This document shows, in pieces, positions 8,991 through 18,526 of a DNA stretch of 64,000 nucleotides (position 1 is the first letter of the stretch; each line of letters starts with the position of its first letter). Made by a program: the position numbers and the translations under genes. The notes under the pieces are model-generated. The model saw only the letters and a program-made list of their open reading frames with translations. It had not been told where the DNA came from and did no database searches. The stretch is from UBA5189 sp040389445. GTDB lineage: Bacteria > Chloroflexota > Limnocylindria > Limnocylindrales > CSP1-4. The stretch covers positions 124,001-188,000 of the forward strand of contig JAZJZX010000014.1 of the NCBI GenBank assembly GCA_040389445.1, read 5' to 3'.

Positions 8991-11900
8991 TCAGCCGCGG
9001 GGCCGGGGACGCGGAGCCGGGGCGACGAGCGCGTCAACCCGGTAGCCGGCCCGCTCCACGGCTCGACGAAGCCGGGTCGCGCGAGCGCGGGCCGTGCGAG
9101 GCGCAGTCCCGTCAACGATTTGCGCAAGCGCCACCCGCGCCACCAGGGCGTCGAGCGCCTGCCCATCGAGCCACTCGACGCCATCCCACCCGTGGACATG
9201 CAGGGCGACGCGGATCGTCGGGTCGGCGACCCACGCGGCCAACCGGGCCCGATCGCCATTGGGTGCCACGGCCGCCGCGACGAGAACCGCCCCGTCCCAA
9301 CCGACGTCGCGCGCCGCGTCGGCATCGAGGTGGTGTCGGTCCGCGAGGGCACGATCAAGCGGCCCGCCCAGTCGCAGCTCCGTGAACACGGTCGGGCCGA
9401 AGGCCGACAGCACCGGATCGAGGATCGACCATGCCCCGAGGACGGCCGTGCTGCGCGGATCGGGGGCCAGCCGCGCGATCCTGTCCCGGCGATGCAGCGC
9501 ACGGTCGAGTTCCATGCTTCCCGTGCCGGAACGCGGTTCGGCGCCGGGCTCGTCGGCTCGGGACAGCGGGTGCGCAGCGCCGACCGCCGCCAGCAACCCG
9601 GGCAAGCGGCCTGGATCGGCCACGGCCGCGCGCAACGCGTCGTGGACGGGCGCGAGTGCCAGGTCACGAAGGGCATCGTCCAGGCTCGGCACGCCACGAT
9701 CGCCGATCTGGGTTGCCAGGTGACTCCACGGCTGCGCGGGCGTGTCGCGGAGCTCCCGGAACCCGGTCAGCACGTGGCAGCGATAGGCGTCGAGGGTGAG
9801 GCGCAGGCCGCCCTCGCGGAGCCGGGCCGCCGGGAGCAGATACTCGAGATCCGCCCGTTCGTCACGGAAGCCGATCAGCAAATCCGGATCCGGCGAGATC
9901 CCCAGCCCGTCGGCCAGCGACCGCCGAATCAGGGTCTTCGATCCCTCGGGCCCCTTCACCGCGAACGGAACCGACTCGCGGATCGTTCCGGTCGTGTCGC
10001 CGAATCGGTTGTGGAACACGATCAGGGAGCGGGCCTCGCCGGTGCCGTTCGAATAGGCGTAGACGTTCTCATCGACCGAACCGTCGTCCCGGACCAGGTC
10101 GTAGAGCAGGAAGTCACGAGCGTCCGCAAACATGGCCCGGCGGTGCACGAGCGGGAACAGGCGCTCCTCGTGGCGGGCAACGAGGCCATCGTCCGGCCGC
10201 TCGTCGAGCCGCGGCCGGCGGAACTCCATCCCGTACTTCTCCGTAAAGCCTTCCACCTGGCCGTGACCGAGCATCGGCAGGCCGGGAAGCGTGACCAGGA
10301 GGGTTGCGACGCCGAGATACTTGTCCCCGGAGCCGAACTGCTCGATCGCCGTCTCCTCGTCCGGGTTGCTCATGAAGTTGACGTAGCGCTTGAGGATGTC
10401 GGGGTCGAACTCGAGGGTGTCGCGGATGACCTTGCGGTAGCCGGCGTTGTCCTCGTCCCGGAGCATGTGCATGAAGGCGCTGTTGTAGACGCGATGCATC
10501 CCGAGGGTCCGCACGAAGTAGCCCTCCAGGAGCCAGAACGCCTCGGCCAGGAGCAGCGTGTCGGGCACCTCGGCCGCGACCCGGTCGACCACCTCGCGCC
10601 AGAACTCCGTCGGCATCAACTTGTCGAATGCCGCCTTGCGCATCGCGTGTTCGGCTCGCGAGGGGATGCCGTCGCCGGCGCCGGGCAGCGGCCACCACAG
10701 GCGCTGGACGTGCTTCCGTGCGAGGACCATGGCGGCATCGAACCGGATGACCGGGAACCGACGGGCGACGGCCAGGATCGTCTGGATGACCTGCTCCCGG
10801 ACCTCGGCCTGGATGAAGTCGAGCTGGGCGGTGTCGTTCCAGGGGAAGCTGGTCCCGTCGTTGCCGTGGTAGATGTAGCGGCTCGCCCCGGTCGCGTGGT
10901 CGCGGTGCTTGAAGACCACGGCGGCGTCCGTTGCGTCCCAGTAGTGGTCTTCGAGGACGATCGAGACGCGCCCATCGGGGGACAGGTCCGGTCCGTTGAA
11001 CGTGTAGGCCGGATAGGGCGGCTCGGGCACGGACAGGAACCACTCCGGGTGCTCGATCACCCACCGCGAGTCGATGCCCATGTGATTGGGGACCATGTCG
11101 CTGGCGAGACGGATGCCGCGCGCCCACGCGCGGTCGCGCAGGTTCTCGAAGGCAGCCTCGCCCCCGATGTCGTCGGCGATCCGATAGTCGTCGAGGGAGT
11201 AGGCAGACGCGACCGCATCGGGATTGCCACGCATCCGCTTGATCGTTTCCGACGCCTGGGAGCGTTGCCACAGGCCGATGAGCCAGAGGCCGGTGACGCC
11301 CCACCCTCGAAATTCGTCGAGCGCCTCGTCCGGGATGGCGTCGAGCGTGCGGATGTCGCGGCCGTACCGCCTGGAGAGCTGGTCCAGCCAGACGTAGGTG
11401 GCCTTCGCCATGAGGACGAGACGCGGCATCCAGTCCGAATCGGTGCTGAACCGCTCGACCTCGGCATCGAGTCCGACGAACTCCGGCCCGTCACGCCGCT
11501 TGCCGCCCGCGCCGCCGCCGCCAAAGCGGAGGTGGAGTCCGCGTTCCTCCTCGGCCAGGACGCCGAGGGCGACATCGAGTCGATCCAGCAACCCTCCGAG
11601 GTTGTCGCCGAGGAGGGCGGGCCAGTTCTCCCGGATGTAGCGCAGCTGGCCGGCGAGCGAGGTCGGGGCGTGGCGCGCCGGCGCCCGCAACAGGTCGAGG
11701 AGATTATCCGCCGCTCGCCCGCCGTCGCCCGCTCCGCCGACGGGTCCGGCCGCAATGAGCAGCGCCTCCAGCTCTCCGACAGCGCGGCTGTACTTGGCCG
11801 ACCGGGCGAGTGGGGCGTCATCGACGAGTTCCCGCAGCGGCCCGAGTGCCGGGTTCTCGTTCGCCAGGCGGGTCAGGATCAGTTCACCGACGATGCTGGC

Positions 11901-12278
11901 TGCATCCTCAGGCTCGGCCAGGCGGGCCGGAAAGTTCTTCGCGAACCGGTCGAGAACTCGATCGCCGTCGCGACCGAGACTGGCGCGGAGGCCTTCGACG
12001 GCGCGTTGGCGCGCCCGCGGAACGTCCGTCTCCTCGAACCGCTCCACCAGCAGGTGCGCAATCTCGTGCAGGAGGCTGAGCGCGGCCACGTCTCCGGCCT
12101 GCACGGAGGCGGCTCCGGGCGCCCGCACCGCGTTCATCTGGGCTGCGACGGCGCGCGCCGTTGGGCCGTCGGCCAGTCCCACGTCACCACGACGGCCGAT
12201 GGGTGCGGCCTCCAGTCGATAGCGGGCCTGGGCCGCCCGCGCGACGCGCAGGGCGGCGGGGTCCGGACGGGTACTCAT
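8991..12278 (-). CDS. Very large GH13 alpha-amylase-family enzyme with HEIAH-containing N-terminal domain
   Basis: 1095 residues. The GH13 barrel (about residues 280-760) has a complete catalytic set: DMVPNH (394-399), RFD with nucleophile D514, LAEAF with acid/base E579, and NPD with D640. A ~260-residue helical N-terminal domain precedes it and contains LLHEIAHLL (HExxH at 71-75), a zincin-like signature not normal for amylases. It is separated by FGGGGAGGKRRDG. A ~230-residue C-terminal region is unassigned. The start overlaps the maltokinase stop by 4 bp, so it is translationally coupled in a glgE-mak operon. Trehalose synthase or GlgB often sits with those genes, but I see neither signature, so the substrate (maltose, trehalose or glucan) is open. 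Confidence 0.85.
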   Translation of the reverse strand: MSTRPDPAALRVARAAQARYRLEAAPIGRRGDVGLADGPTARAVAAQMNAVRAPGAASVQAGDVAALSLLHEIAHLLVERFEETDVPRARQRAVEGLRASLGRDGDRVLDRFAKNFPARLAEPEDAASIVGELILTRLANENPALGPLRELVDDAPLARSAKYSRAVGELEALLIAAGPVGGAGDGGRAADNLLDLLRAPARHAPTSLAGQLRYIRENWPALLGDNLGGLLDRLDVALGVLAEEERGLHLRFGGGGAGGKRRDGPEFVGLDAEVERFSTDSDWMPRLVLMAKATYVWLDQLSRRYGRDIRTLDAIPDEALDEFRGWGVTGLWLIGLWQRSQASETIKRMRGNPDAVASAYSLDDYRIADDIGGEAAFENLRDRAWARGIRLASDMVPNHMGIDSRWVIEHPEWFLSVPEPPYPAYTFNGPDLSPDGRVSIVLEDHYWDATDAAVVFKHRDHATGASRYIYHGNDGTSFPWNDTAQLDFIQAEVREQVIQTILAVARRFPVIRFDAAMVLARKHVQRLWWPLPGAGDGIPSRAEHAMRKAAFDKLMPTEFWREVVDRVAAEVPDTLLLAEAFWLLEGYFVRTLGMHRVYNSAFMHMLRDEDNAGYRKVIRDTLEFDPDILKRYVNFMSNPDEETAIEQFGSGDKYLGVATLLVTLPGLPMLGHGQVEGFTEKYGMEFRRPRLDERPDDGLVARHEERLFPLVHRRAMFADARDFLLYDLVRDDGSVDENVYAYSNGTGEARSLIVFHNRFGDTTGTIRESVPFAVKGPEGSKTLIRRSLADGLGISPDPDLLIGFRDERADLEYLLPAARLREGGLRLTLDAYRCHVLTGFRELRDTPAQPWSHLATQIGDRGVPSLDDALRDLALAPVHDALRAAVADPGRLPGLLAAVGAAHPLSRADEPGAEPRSGTGSMELDRALHRRDRIARLAPDPRSTAVLGAWSILDPVLSAFGPTVFTELRLGGPLDRALADRHHLDADAARDVGWDGAVLVAAAVAPNGDRARLAAWVADPTIRVALHVHGWDGVEWLDGQALDALVARVALAQIVDGTAPRTARARATRLRRAVERAGYRVDALVAPAPRPRPRG

Positions 12279-13993
12279 CCCTCGAGCAACTGGAGGATGC
12301 CGCGGATGGGGATCAAGGCCCAGCTCGGGCGGTTGTTCAGCTCGTACACCAGCTCGTAGCAGGCCTTTTCCAGCATGAACGCCCGCAACAGGGTTGCCCG
12401 GTCGGCATCATCGGTCGGCAGGAAGGCGGCCCCCTGCGTTGCCGCCCGATAGCCGGCCAGGAAGCTCGCGCCGACCCACTGGTTCCAGGTCATGACCCAG
12501 CCGGCCAGATCCTCGACGTCCTCTGGCCGGATCGTGACGCCCATCTCCGGTCGGAGCAGCGAGCCATAGCTCGCGTAGTGGAACGATCGGAGCATGCCGG
12601 CCACGTCGCGGAGGGCCGAGCGCTTCAGGCGGCGCTCGGCCAGGGGCCGCGTCGGCTCGCCCTCGAAGTCGATGATCGCGAGATCGTGACCCGTGTACAG
12701 GATCTGCTCGGCGTGGAGATCGCCGTGGGTCCGAATCCGCAGGCCGCCGAACGCGTGGCTGAGCAGCATCTGGAGGTGGCGGTCGATCCGGGTTCGGTCG
12801 GCCAGGATCTGGTCGGCCTCCCGGGCGGCACCCTCCGGCAGGTCGTCGATGCGGCGGGCAAGCAGGTCCATGGCGCGTCGGGTGGATCCACCGATGGACT
12901 GGTACAGCGACCGTTGATACGGCACGCTGAACGCCTCCGGCGCGAACGACGGGTCATCGGTGACGCCGGCGAGCGTCTGATGCATCTCGCCAGTTCGGAT
13001 ACCGGCAAGATGCGCCGTCTCCAGATAGGGGCCGATCGCCTTGCGGACGTCGACCGGCGGACGCATGCCGGCCGCCGTCAGGAGGCCCGCGGGATCGAGA
13101 TCCCCGGCGTGAACCCGTCGGGCCCCCGCCGTCGACCGTTCGAAGAAGCCCCCCAGTTCCTCGAGGGTGTGCCTGAACAGGTTGCCCTCGTTGGGCACGA
13201 AGCCGCTGACCAGGACGGCCGTCATGGCCTGCCCCTCGTCGGGTCGATACTCCATGGATCCGGCAATGGCCGGGGTCTGCGCGAAGCCGCGTTTCGTCAG
13301 CATGCGACCGACCTCGAGGTCCGGATTGATCCCGGGCTGGGTCACTCGATAGAGCTTCAGGATCGCGCGGTCGCCGAAGATCGTGGAGCTGTTGCTCTGC
13401 TCGCCCCGGATGGGCGTCGGGACGAGGAACCCCAGGTCGCTGCCGACGACCGCCTGGAACGTCTTCTCGGGACGACCGGCGAGCTCGCCGTGCCGGCCGC
13501 GGAACCGGCGTCCTGCCCCGATCGCATCGAGCACCGCCGTCATGAACGCGGGGTCGAGCGCCGCATCGACGAGGAGGCGCTCCCGCTTTGGGCCCGTCGC
13601 GGAAGCGATCCGGCCGATCGCCGCCTGCGGGCTGGCTTCGAGGATGGCTGTCGCGTCGTTCATGCCCAGGATCGCGAGCGGGATCAGATAGAGCTCGGGA
13701 TCGCCAACCGTGTACGTCATCTCGGCGAGGAGCACGGCGGCCGACCTTGCCTCCATCGGGACAGGCACGACATCGCGCACGGTGAGCCCCGCACTGTGGC
13801 GGGTCCGGCTTCGGAACCAGCGCCGGTCGCGGATCCAGCGCATGAGCACCGGAACCGTCGCGGCGGCCGCCGCGCCCTGGGTCAGGGCCGAGACCGTGTC
13901 CGCCGCCGGCAGGATCGGCAGTTGATCGAGTCCGGGGACCGGGGCCCCACCGGCGGCCGGCGGTTCCGGCGAGCGCCAGGGGATGGCCGCCAT
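12275..13993 (-). CDS. mak: Maltokinase
   Basis: 572-residue ATP-dependent kinase of the Pep2/maltokinase family. It makes maltose 1-phosphate from maltose for GlgE. The N-terminal cap region carries FRSRTRHSAGL and the LIPLAIL segment found in maltokinases. The phosphotransfer core has HGDLHAEQIL (423-432; catalytic Asp and metal-binding region) and IDFEGEP (441-447), which is diagnostic. It is longer than the usual ~450 residues, mainly in the middle. The start codon overlaps the glgE stop by 1 bp (TGATG) and its end overlaps the GH13 start by 4 bp, so all three are probably one transcript. Confidence 0.92.
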   Translation of the reverse strand: MAAIPWRSPEPPAAGGAPVPGLDQLPILPAADTVSALTQGAAAAATVPVLMRWIRDRRWFRSRTRHSAGLTVRDVVPVPMEARSAAVLLAEMTYTVGDPELYLIPLAILGMNDATAILEASPQAAIGRIASATGPKRERLLVDAALDPAFMTAVLDAIGAGRRFRGRHGELAGRPEKTFQAVVGSDLGFLVPTPIRGEQSNSSTIFGDRAILKLYRVTQPGINPDLEVGRMLTKRGFAQTPAIAGSMEYRPDEGQAMTAVLVSGFVPNEGNLFRHTLEELGGFFERSTAGARRVHAGDLDPAGLLTAAGMRPPVDVRKAIGPYLETAHLAGIRTGEMHQTLAGVTDDPSFAPEAFSVPYQRSLYQSIGGSTRRAMDLLARRIDDLPEGAAREADQILADRTRIDRHLQMLLSHAFGGLRIRTHGDLHAEQILYTGHDLAIIDFEGEPTRPLAERRLKRSALRDVAGMLRSFHYASYGSLLRPEMGVTIRPEDVEDLAGWVMTWNQWVGASFLAGYRAATQGAAFLPTDDADRATLLRAFMLEKACYELVYELNNRPSWALIPIRGILQLLEG

Positions 13994-16008
13994 CAGGCCT
14001 GTCCGGGGATGTGCAGGATCCGCGCCGGGCCCACGGCGGGATCGATCTCGATCGGGATCACATCGCCGGTCCAGTGTTCGACCTGGCCGGTGAGGAGGTC
14101 GACGACTTCATACGGCTGCCGACCATCGAGCCACAGATCCGCGAGATCCAGGTGCAGCATCCCCGTTCGAGCCTCGCTCGGGGCGAGGCTGACAATCGTG
14201 AGGATGCGGTCGGACCGATCCTCGGTGCACTTGGCGTAGGCGATCAGCTGTTCGTCGTCGATCTCCTGGATCGTGAGGCCGGCGTTGGACTGGAGTGCCG
14301 GGTGCTCGCGCCGGATCTCGTTCACCCGGCGGATGAGCGGCGCAATGGTGTCCGTCCTCCCCAGGTCCCAGGTGCGCTGCTGGTACTTCTCCGAGTGGCG
14401 GTACTCCTCGCTGCCCGGTTCGCGGGGCGTGCTCTCACCGAGCTCGTAGGCCGGGCCGTAGATGCCGATGCTGGAGGATGAGGTGGCGGCGAGGACGTAG
14501 CGAGCCATGAACATCGACCGGCCTCCCTCTTGCAGGGTGGCGTGCAGGATATCCGGCGTGTTCGGCCAGAAATTCGGCCCGAAGAAATCGGACACGGGAG
14601 GACGCGACACTTCGCCGAAATACGTTGCCAGCTCGTGCTTGGTCGTCCGCCACGTGAAGTAGGTGTACGACTGGGTGAAGCCGAGCTTGGCGAGGCGGTA
14701 CATGACCCGGGGTCGGGTGAACGCCTCGGCCAGGAAGAGCACGTCGGGGTGGTCGGCCCTGATCCGCGCGATGGCCCACTCCCAGAAGGGGAAGGCCTTG
14801 GTATGAGGATTGTCGACCCGGAAGACATGAACACCCTGCGCGATCCAGTGGCGGAAGATGCCCTCGAGCCAGGACCACAGGCCGGACCAGTCCTCGGACT
14901 CGAAATCGAAGGGGTAGATGTCCTGGTACTTCTTCGGCGGATTCTCGGCGTACTGCACGGTGCCGTCGGGGCGATGCCGGAACCAATTCGGATGCTCCCT
15001 GACGGCGGGATGATCCGGTGAGGCCTGGAAGGCGATGTCGAGGGCGATCGCGATGCCCTGCCCCCGGGCGGCCTCAACGAGCGCCCGGAAGTCCTGGAGT
15101 GTGCCGAGTTCGGGATGGATGGCGTCGTGGCCGCCCTCCGGTGAGCCGATCGCCCACGGCACGCCGGGATCGTGGGGGCCGGATTCGGTCGCATTGTTCG
15201 GACCCTTGCGCAAGGTCGTCCCGATCGGGTGGATGGGCGGGAGGTAGAGGATGTCGAAGCCGAGGTCGGCGACATAGGGCAGGCGATCGATCACATCCCT
15301 GAAGGTGCCGTGCCGCCCGGGATCCGGCGAGGCCGAGCGCGGGAACAGTTCGTACCAGGTCGAGAAGCGGGCGAGTTTCGGCTCGACGATCAGCTCCAGC
15401 ACGGGCTCATGGACGGTCTCGTGGGCGCGATCGGGATGGATCCCCATCAGGCGATCGAGCGCGTCGTCCAGCGCGCGGCCGGCCCGGTGGTCGACGGCGT
15501 GCTCAGCCCGCAGTTCGGTGGCCCAGGCCTCGAGTACGCTGGCGTCAGCCTGGCTGCCGGAGGCCCTTGCCCTGGCGGCGGCACCGTCCACGAGTGCGGC
15601 CCCGATCAGGAGATCGACGCCCACATCCTGGCGCGCCTGGATCCGCGACTGGAGATCCCGCCGCCACGTCGCCCAGGCGTCGGTCCATGCGGCCACGGTG
15701 TAGGCGTGCCGGCCCAGGGCGTCGGCACGGAACGCAGCTCTCCAGCGATCGTTGTCGAGGGCGTCCATCGGGAGCTCGGTCCACCGGGTCTCTCCGGGCG
15801 GGCGGTGGCGAAGACGGACGGCCACCACGTCGTGGCCGTCGGCGAACGCGTCGGCCTCGACGACCACCGTGTCGCCGAGGATCCGCCTGACCGGGAACCG
15901 ACCGCCGTCCACCTGGGGTGCGATCGCCTCGATGACGGCGCGCCGGCGACCGTCGGGCGGCAGATTCGCCGGCCCGGCAGGCAACGACTCCGGCGTTGGA
16001 CCAACCAT
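13993..16008 (-). CDS. glgE: Alpha-1,4-glucan:maltose-1-phosphate maltosyltransferase
   Basis: 671-residue GH13_3 enzyme that extends alpha-1,4-glucan with maltosyl units from maltose 1-phosphate. The N-terminal beta domain opens with VIEAIAPQVDGGRFPV and is followed by a helical insert. The catalytic barrel has STWYELFPRS (216-225), the nucleophile D399 in RVDNPHTKAFPFWEW and the acid/base E428 in LFLAEAF. These positions are within a few residues of the characterised Streptomyces enzyme (D394, E423). It is the first gene of the glgE-mak-GH13 operon. The 144 bp between it and glgX contain no obvious Shine-Dalgarno or -10, so the promoter is not located. Length is typical. Confidence 0.95.
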   Translation of the reverse strand: MVGPTPESLPAGPANLPPDGRRRAVIEAIAPQVDGGRFPVRRILGDTVVVEADAFADGHDVVAVRLRHRPPGETRWTELPMDALDNDRWRAAFRADALGRHAYTVAAWTDAWATWRRDLQSRIQARQDVGVDLLIGAALVDGAAARARASGSQADASVLEAWATELRAEHAVDHRAGRALDDALDRLMGIHPDRAHETVHEPVLELIVEPKLARFSTWYELFPRSASPDPGRHGTFRDVIDRLPYVADLGFDILYLPPIHPIGTTLRKGPNNATESGPHDPGVPWAIGSPEGGHDAIHPELGTLQDFRALVEAARGQGIAIALDIAFQASPDHPAVREHPNWFRHRPDGTVQYAENPPKKYQDIYPFDFESEDWSGLWSWLEGIFRHWIAQGVHVFRVDNPHTKAFPFWEWAIARIRADHPDVLFLAEAFTRPRVMYRLAKLGFTQSYTYFTWRTTKHELATYFGEVSRPPVSDFFGPNFWPNTPDILHATLQEGGRSMFMARYVLAATSSSSIGIYGPAYELGESTPREPGSEEYRHSEKYQQRTWDLGRTDTIAPLIRRVNEIRREHPALQSNAGLTIQEIDDEQLIAYAKCTEDRSDRILTIVSLAPSEARTGMLHLDLADLWLDGRQPYEVVDLLTGQVEHWTGDVIPIEIDPAVGPARILHIPGQA

Positions 16009-16152
16009 GGCCGAGGCGGCGACGACGGGAGCGTTGGTGCGTGCCTGATCGAGGATGAGGATCTCCCTGGATCAACCTTGGGGCCCGGGACCGAGGTGGT
16101 GGAGGACGGGCCCGCCGCGCGTCCTGACCCTAGGCCACGATCGCGGAGAGTG

Positions 16153-18309
16153 TCAAACGGAACGCGCCGGCCGTCGCGCCGGCGGTCGCGCCGGGCGTCC
16201 CTTCAGGACCATCATGCTGTGCCCCGCGACGGTCATGCCACCGCCGGCGTCGATCCGACGACCCCGCGCCGGAAAGGGTCGGGCAGCGGATGTATCCAGA
16301 CAGACCTGCCAGACCGCCGATCGGGTCGCCTCCGGAACGACGAACCGTCGCTCGTCCGACCTCGGGTTGATTGCGAGAAAGAACGAGTCGTCGTGGATCG
16401 GGAGACCATCGACGTCGACCAGGCCCTCGCCTGAGATGCAAACCCCGATTCCCTGATCGAGCGGATCGTGCCAGTGCTCATCGCCCATCGGCGTTCCGTC
16501 GGGTGCGAGCCATTCGATCTCATGCGCCTCCTCGCCACGAATCGGGCGGTTCTGAAACCAGCGCCGGCGGCGGAAGGCCGGATGGTCGTGGCGAAACGCG
16601 ATGAGCCGCCGTACGAAGTCGAGGAGCTCCCGATCAGCGTGCGCCCAGTCGAACCACGAGGTCTCATTGTCCTGGGCATAGCCGTTGTTGTTGCCGCCCT
16701 GGGTGCGTCCGATCTCGTCGCCGCTGAGCAGCATCGGGACCCCCTGGGACAGGAACAGGGTGGTCAACAGGTTGCGCTGGTCCCGCGATCGGGCGGCCTG
16801 GATGGCCGGATCGTGGGTGGGTCCCTCGACTCCGTGATTCGAGGATCGATTGTGGCGTTCCCCGTCGTGGTTGTCCTCCCCGTTCGCCTCGTTGTGCCTG
16901 TTGTCGTAGGCCACGAGGTCGGCCAGCGTGAACCCGTCGTGGGCGGTCACGAAGTTGACGCTGGCATAGGGTCGGCGACCGTTTGACGCATACAGGTCCG
17001 AGCTGCCCGTGAGCCGATAGCCGAAGTCGGCCAGGGGTTCCGGCGCACCGCGCCAGAGATCCCGGACCGCGTCCCGGTAGCGGCCGTTCCATTCCGACCA
17101 CTGGGGCGGGAAGTTGCCGACCTGGTAGCCGCCCTCGCCGACATCCCAAGGCTCGGCGATGAGCTTGACCTCGTTGATCATGGGGTCCTGGTGAATGAGA
17201 TCGAAGAAGGCCGAGAGGCGGTCGACCTCGTGGAGCTCGCGGGCCAGGGCCGCTGCAAGGTCGAACCGGAAGCCGTCGACGTGCATGTCCCGGATCCAGT
17301 AGCGCAGGCTGTCCATGATCAACTGCAGGCTGTGCGGGTGCCGGACGTTGAGGGTATTGCCGGTGCCGGTGTAGTCCACGTAGCGTCGTCGGTCGTGGCC
17401 CATGAGGCGGTAGTAGGCGGCGTTGTCGATGCCCTTGAAGGAGAGCATCGGCCCGAGGTGATCGCCCTCGGCGGTGTGGTTGTAGACGACGTCCAGGATC
17501 ACCTCGATGTCGGCAGCGTGGAGTGCCTTGACCATCGACTTGAATTCCGCCACCTGGCCGGCACCCGCCGATACGCTGGCATAGCCGTTGTGCGGGGCCA
17601 GGAAGCCGATGGTGTTGTAGCCCCAGTAGTTCCGCAGCCCTCGTTCGACGAGGCGAGCGTCATGGACGAACTGATGGACCGGCAGCAGCTCGACGGCCGT
17701 GATGCCCAGCGCCTTCAGGTAGCCGATGGCCACCGGATGCGCGAGCCCGGCGTAGGTCCCGCGCAGTTCGGGCGGGATGTCCGGGTGCCGTGCCGTGAAC
17801 CCCTTGAGGTGCATCTCGTAGATCACGGTCGCGTTCGGTGGGTGGCGAGGCAGGCGATCGTCGCCCCAGTCGAAGGCCGGATCGACGACGACGGATCGGG
17901 GCATGAACGGCGCGCTGTCCGACGCTGTCGGGAAGCCGTCGGGATCGCCGGGCGGGAAGCCGAACACGGCGGGATCCCAGTCGACCTCGCCCTCGAAGGC
18001 CTTGGCGTAGGGGTCCATCAGGAGCTTCGCCGGGTTGCACCGATGACCGGCCGCCGGATCCCACGGGCCGTGGACGCGATACCCGTAGCGCTGGCCGCCG
18101 CCCACCTGCGGCAGGTAGGCGTGCCAGACGAATCCGGTCGATTCAGGCATCGGGATCCGGGTCTCGACGCCGTCGCCATCGAACAGGCAGAGCTCGACCC
18201 CTTCGGCCACCTCGGAGAACAACGAGAAGTTCGTGCCCCGCCCGTCGTAGGTGGCGCCGAGCGGATAGGGAACGCCGGCCCAGACCGTCGTCATCGAGCC
18301 CGTGCCCAT
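16153..18309 (-). CDS. glgX: Glycogen debranching enzyme GlgX
   Basis: About 718 residues; hydrolyses alpha-1,6 branches of limit dextrins. The N-terminal CBM48-like domain has PLGATYDGRGTNFSLFSE. The GH13_11 barrel shows DVVYNHTAEG, GFRFDLAAAL (nucleophile), LIAEPWDVGEGGYQ (acid/base) and FVTAHDGFT. The C-terminal end is Pro/Arg-rich. Start choices are ATG 18309 (MGTGSMTTVW) or ATG 18294 (MTTVWAG); actinobacterial homologues begin near the second, and neither has a good Shine-Dalgarno. It lies upstream of glgE on the same strand with a 144-bp gap, so it may be co-transcribed. Confidence 0.93.
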   Translation of the reverse strand: MGTGSMTTVWAGVPYPLGATYDGRGTNFSLFSEVAEGVELCLFDGDGVETRIPMPESTGFVWHAYLPQVGGGQRYGYRVHGPWDPAAGHRCNPAKLLMDPYAKAFEGEVDWDPAVFGFPPGDPDGFPTASDSAPFMPRSVVVDPAFDWGDDRLPRHPPNATVIYEMHLKGFTARHPDIPPELRGTYAGLAHPVAIGYLKALGITAVELLPVHQFVHDARLVERGLRNYWGYNTIGFLAPHNGYASVSAGAGQVAEFKSMVKALHAADIEVILDVVYNHTAEGDHLGPMLSFKGIDNAAYYRLMGHDRRRYVDYTGTGNTLNVRHPHSLQLIMDSLRYWIRDMHVDGFRFDLAAALARELHEVDRLSAFFDLIHQDPMINEVKLIAEPWDVGEGGYQVGNFPPQWSEWNGRYRDAVRDLWRGAPEPLADFGYRLTGSSDLYASNGRRPYASVNFVTAHDGFTLADLVAYDNRHNEANGEDNHDGERHNRSSNHGVEGPTHDPAIQAARSRDQRNLLTTLFLSQGVPMLLSGDEIGRTQGGNNNGYAQDNETSWFDWAHADRELLDFVRRLIAFRHDHPAFRRRRWFQNRPIRGEEAHEIEWLAPDGTPMGDEHWHDPLDQGIGVCISGEGLVDVDGLPIHDDSFFLAINPRSDERRFVVPEATRSAVWQVCLDTSAARPFPARGRRIDAGGGMTVAGHSMMVLKGRPARPPARRPARSV

Positions 18310-18512
18310 CGCATGGCAAATGGCAGGTAGGTATGCGGTGGGTGCTGGACGGATCGAGGGATGGGAACTCCAGGAGGGCGTGCCGGGTCGCACGACGGGC
18401 GCCTGTCCAACCGGGCGCAGGTGCCGCGCCTGACCGTAGGTGAGGCTCGCCGGGCTGTCAAACGGCCCCACGAGGCGCCCGACCAGGAGCGGCGTGTCAC
18501 ATTTCGGCAGCG

Positions 18513-18518
18513 TATCAT
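18513..18518 (+). promoter_or_regulatory. -10 hexamer TATCAT before amidotransferase gene
   Basis: TATCAT ends 8 nt before the ATG at 18527, with no ribosome binding site between. This fits a leaderless transcript divergent from glgX. Confidence 0.45.
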
Positions 18519-18526
18519 CGGCGCCG

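Noticed and set aside
9120..12359. 1079-residue open frame on the plus strand
   Set aside because: Antisense to the GH13 gene, which shows conserved catalytic motifs; the product is low in hydrophobic order and matches no family.
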